The notes beneath the pieces were generated by a model. The model saw only the letters and a program-made list of their open reading frames with translations, ran no database searches and was not told where the DNA came from. Below are positions 30,841 to 31,677 of a stretch of 31,677 nt of DNA, piece after piece. The stretch covers positions 1-31,677 of IMG/VR virus record IMGVR_UViG_3300021356_000093; one strand, given 5' to 3'. Every line of letters begins with the position of its first letter. Within the stretch, counting starts at the first letter, position 1. Both the position numbers and the translations under genes were made by a program. The stretch is from a virus.

Positions 30841-31582
30841 TTGGTTCTAATTTATGTACTTCCATCTCAACATCCTCACTTCCCTTTGGATATGGGAACG
30901 ATGGGTGCTTTAAATTCTTCAATAGTTTTCTACGTTCACCACCTTTAGCCAATATGTAAACGTATCTGTGTTTTCTTGGTTCTTTACGAATCCAAAAGGG
31001 TTTATTTACCTGCTCTTGTATTTTCTTAGGGTCGTTTGTTTTGTATTGTGGGAATATGGTTTTACCATGTATCCACCTCCCATCTTCTTCAAACTTAAAA
31101 CTCCAACTATCGTTGAATCTGAGTTTGTTACCCTGATAAATCCAATTAGTTGCCTGGTAGATTGTTCCAGCATGCCCTTCTTTTGGGTCTGAGTAGGATA
31201 TGAGTGCTTTTACTTTTGGAGCGTTTGTTCTCAACCAATCAAATGTTTGGGATAAGAACCAACTCTCAATATTTGAACCATACCCATCAAAAACAAACAA
31301 CCGAACCAATTCTAATACTTCAGTTCTATCTAACGTTTCTGATATGGATTGTCCTGTTAATCTACCAATTGGGTCACCATAACATGCAACTCCAATCAAC
31401 TTATCTGTTGAACCAAAGAACTGATGTGATTCATCTTCAACGTATAATCCCAATGCGTATGATACCTTTGTCCACAACCCACTATAATGGTTGTTGATTA
31501 TGATATCTTTTGCTACCGATTTAGAAATCGGTCGGACTGATAGTTTAGATATATCACAATAGTTCTTTCCTTCTTCTTTCAT
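30824..31582 (-). CDS. Mom-like DNA modification protein, copy B
   Basis: 252 aa, a paralog of the next gene, alike throughout the first 151 residues (HY 32-33, KLIGVACYGDPIG 61-73, LELVRLFVFDGYGSN 90-104, ISYSDPKEGHAGTIYQATN 128-146). YSDPxxGHxGTIYQATN is the strongest Mom-family segment. Both copies keep the His/Tyr, Arg and Asp-type conserved positions, so both may be active. They may act on different sites or as a heterodimer. Its ATG shares a base with the preceding stop (TAATG). Confidence 0.84.
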   Translation of the reverse strand: MKEEGKNYCDISKLSVRPISKSVAKDIIINNHYSGLWTKVSYALGLYVEDESHQFFGSTDKLIGVACYGDPIGRLTGQSISETLDRTEVLELVRLFVFDGYGSNIESWFLSQTFDWLRTNAPKVKALISYSDPKEGHAGTIYQATNWIYQGNKLRFNDSWSFKFEEDGRWIHGKTIFPQYKTNDPKKIQEQVNKPFWIRKEPRKHRYVYILAKGGERRKLLKNLKHPSFPYPKGSEDVEMEVHKLEPIERGR

Positions 31583-31677
31583 TATTGGTATTTATCAAAC
31601 TCACCCACTAACAAATGTGTCCAAGTTTCATTCCTAACAATTCTACGAATATTCGCAGGTGATACTCCGTGATTTCT
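31582..31677 (-). CDS. C-terminal end of a gene with HTH-like tail
   Basis: An open frame enters from the window edge and stops with TAA at 31584-31582, encoding 31 residues. NHGVSPANIRRIVRNETWTHL resembles the small helix-turn-helix at the end of phage HNH/homing-type nucleases and similar DNA-binding proteins (G(I/V)S...I..I..N.TW.H(L/V)). The rest is outside the window. It is translationally coupled to the Mom-like copy B. The nuclease identity is only suggested. Confidence 0.6.
   Translation of the reverse strand, partial: RNHGVSPANIRRIVRNETWTHLLVGEFDKYQ

Noticed and set aside
1280-31497. Many plus-strand open frames of 60-108 codons across the window
   Set aside because: They lie opposite well-supported minus-strand genes, are rich in Ser/Leu/His/Pro runs typical of antisense frames and lack ribosome sites or family motifs.
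1-31677. tRNA genes, CRISPR arrays, insertion sequences, attachment sites or capsid/tail genes
   Set aside because: None could be recognised by eye; intergenic gaps are too short for tRNA clusters and no repeat arrays are visible.

Overview
This is an AT-rich stretch of a lytic, T4-like (large tailed, myovirus-type) phage genome. Every supported gene is on the minus strand, packed with ATGA/TAATG-type overlaps, so transcription runs from high to low coordinates. The T4-superfamily identity rests on a family B DNA polymerase (gp43-like), sliding clamp (gp45-like), both clamp-loader subunits (gp44- and gp62-like) and an endonuclease VII-like resolvase (gp49-like). Five intergenic gaps share one promoter layout, TTTG-N20-TATATTWR. 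This matches the Bacteroidetes -33/-7 promoter consensus (TTTG ... TAnnTTTG) rather than a sigma70 -35/-10, so I infer a Bacteroidetes host, probably a flavobacterium. Many genes still have good Shine-Dalgarno sequences.

Layout in the direction of transcription. (1) 31677-28707: tail of a gene with an HTH-like C-terminus, two tandem Mom-like (GNAT-type DNA modification) paralogs, a very small kinase-fold protein, an HNH nuclease and an endonuclease VII-like protein. (2) 28710-20884: a glycosyltransferase abutting the DNA polymerase, then clamp, a DUF4338/DruA-like protein, clamp loader large subunit, Zn-ribbon protein, clamp loader small subunit, a nucleotide-modification-associated (DUF1599-like) protein and a 45-aa protein. 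(3) 20872-17848: metallophosphoesterase, dCMP deaminase, PD-(D/E)XK nuclease with an Fe-S type Cys cluster, exported transglycosylase and a SLOG-like protein. (4) 17806-14572: two GT4 glycosyltransferases and an unknown protein. (5) 14463-6837: an 11-gene operon behind one promoter, encoding what looks like an acidic-sugar pathway: a GT2, a HAD phosphatase, an aldolase of the NAL/DHDPS family, KDO-8-phosphate synthase, 2OG dioxygenase, FkbM methyltransferase, SGNH hydrolase, sulfotransferase-like protein, CMP-sugar synthetase, GT29 sialyltransferase-like enzyme and a GMP reductase/IMP dehydrogenase family enzyme. (6) 6783-5025: a GT2 and small proteins. (7) 4994-1: a lysis module: DUF3008 protein, peptidoglycan-binding amidase, small membrane proteins, a complete histidine kinase and CheY-like response regulator, two membrane/coiled-coil proteins, a two-helix membrane protein and a holin-like protein cut by the window edge.

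The most unusual elements are: the complete two-component system inside the lysis module; the phage-borne nonulosonic acid/KDO-like synthesis, activation and transfer operon; the group of DNA-modification-type genes (two Mom paralogs, DUF1599, DUF4338, a polymerase-linked glycosyltransferase) around the replisome; and the promoter family, in which the -33 element is one arm of a TTTGGA..TCCAAA palindrome. No tRNA, CRISPR, insertion sequence or structural (capsid/tail) gene was seen. No gene-free stretch exceeds about 110 bases.
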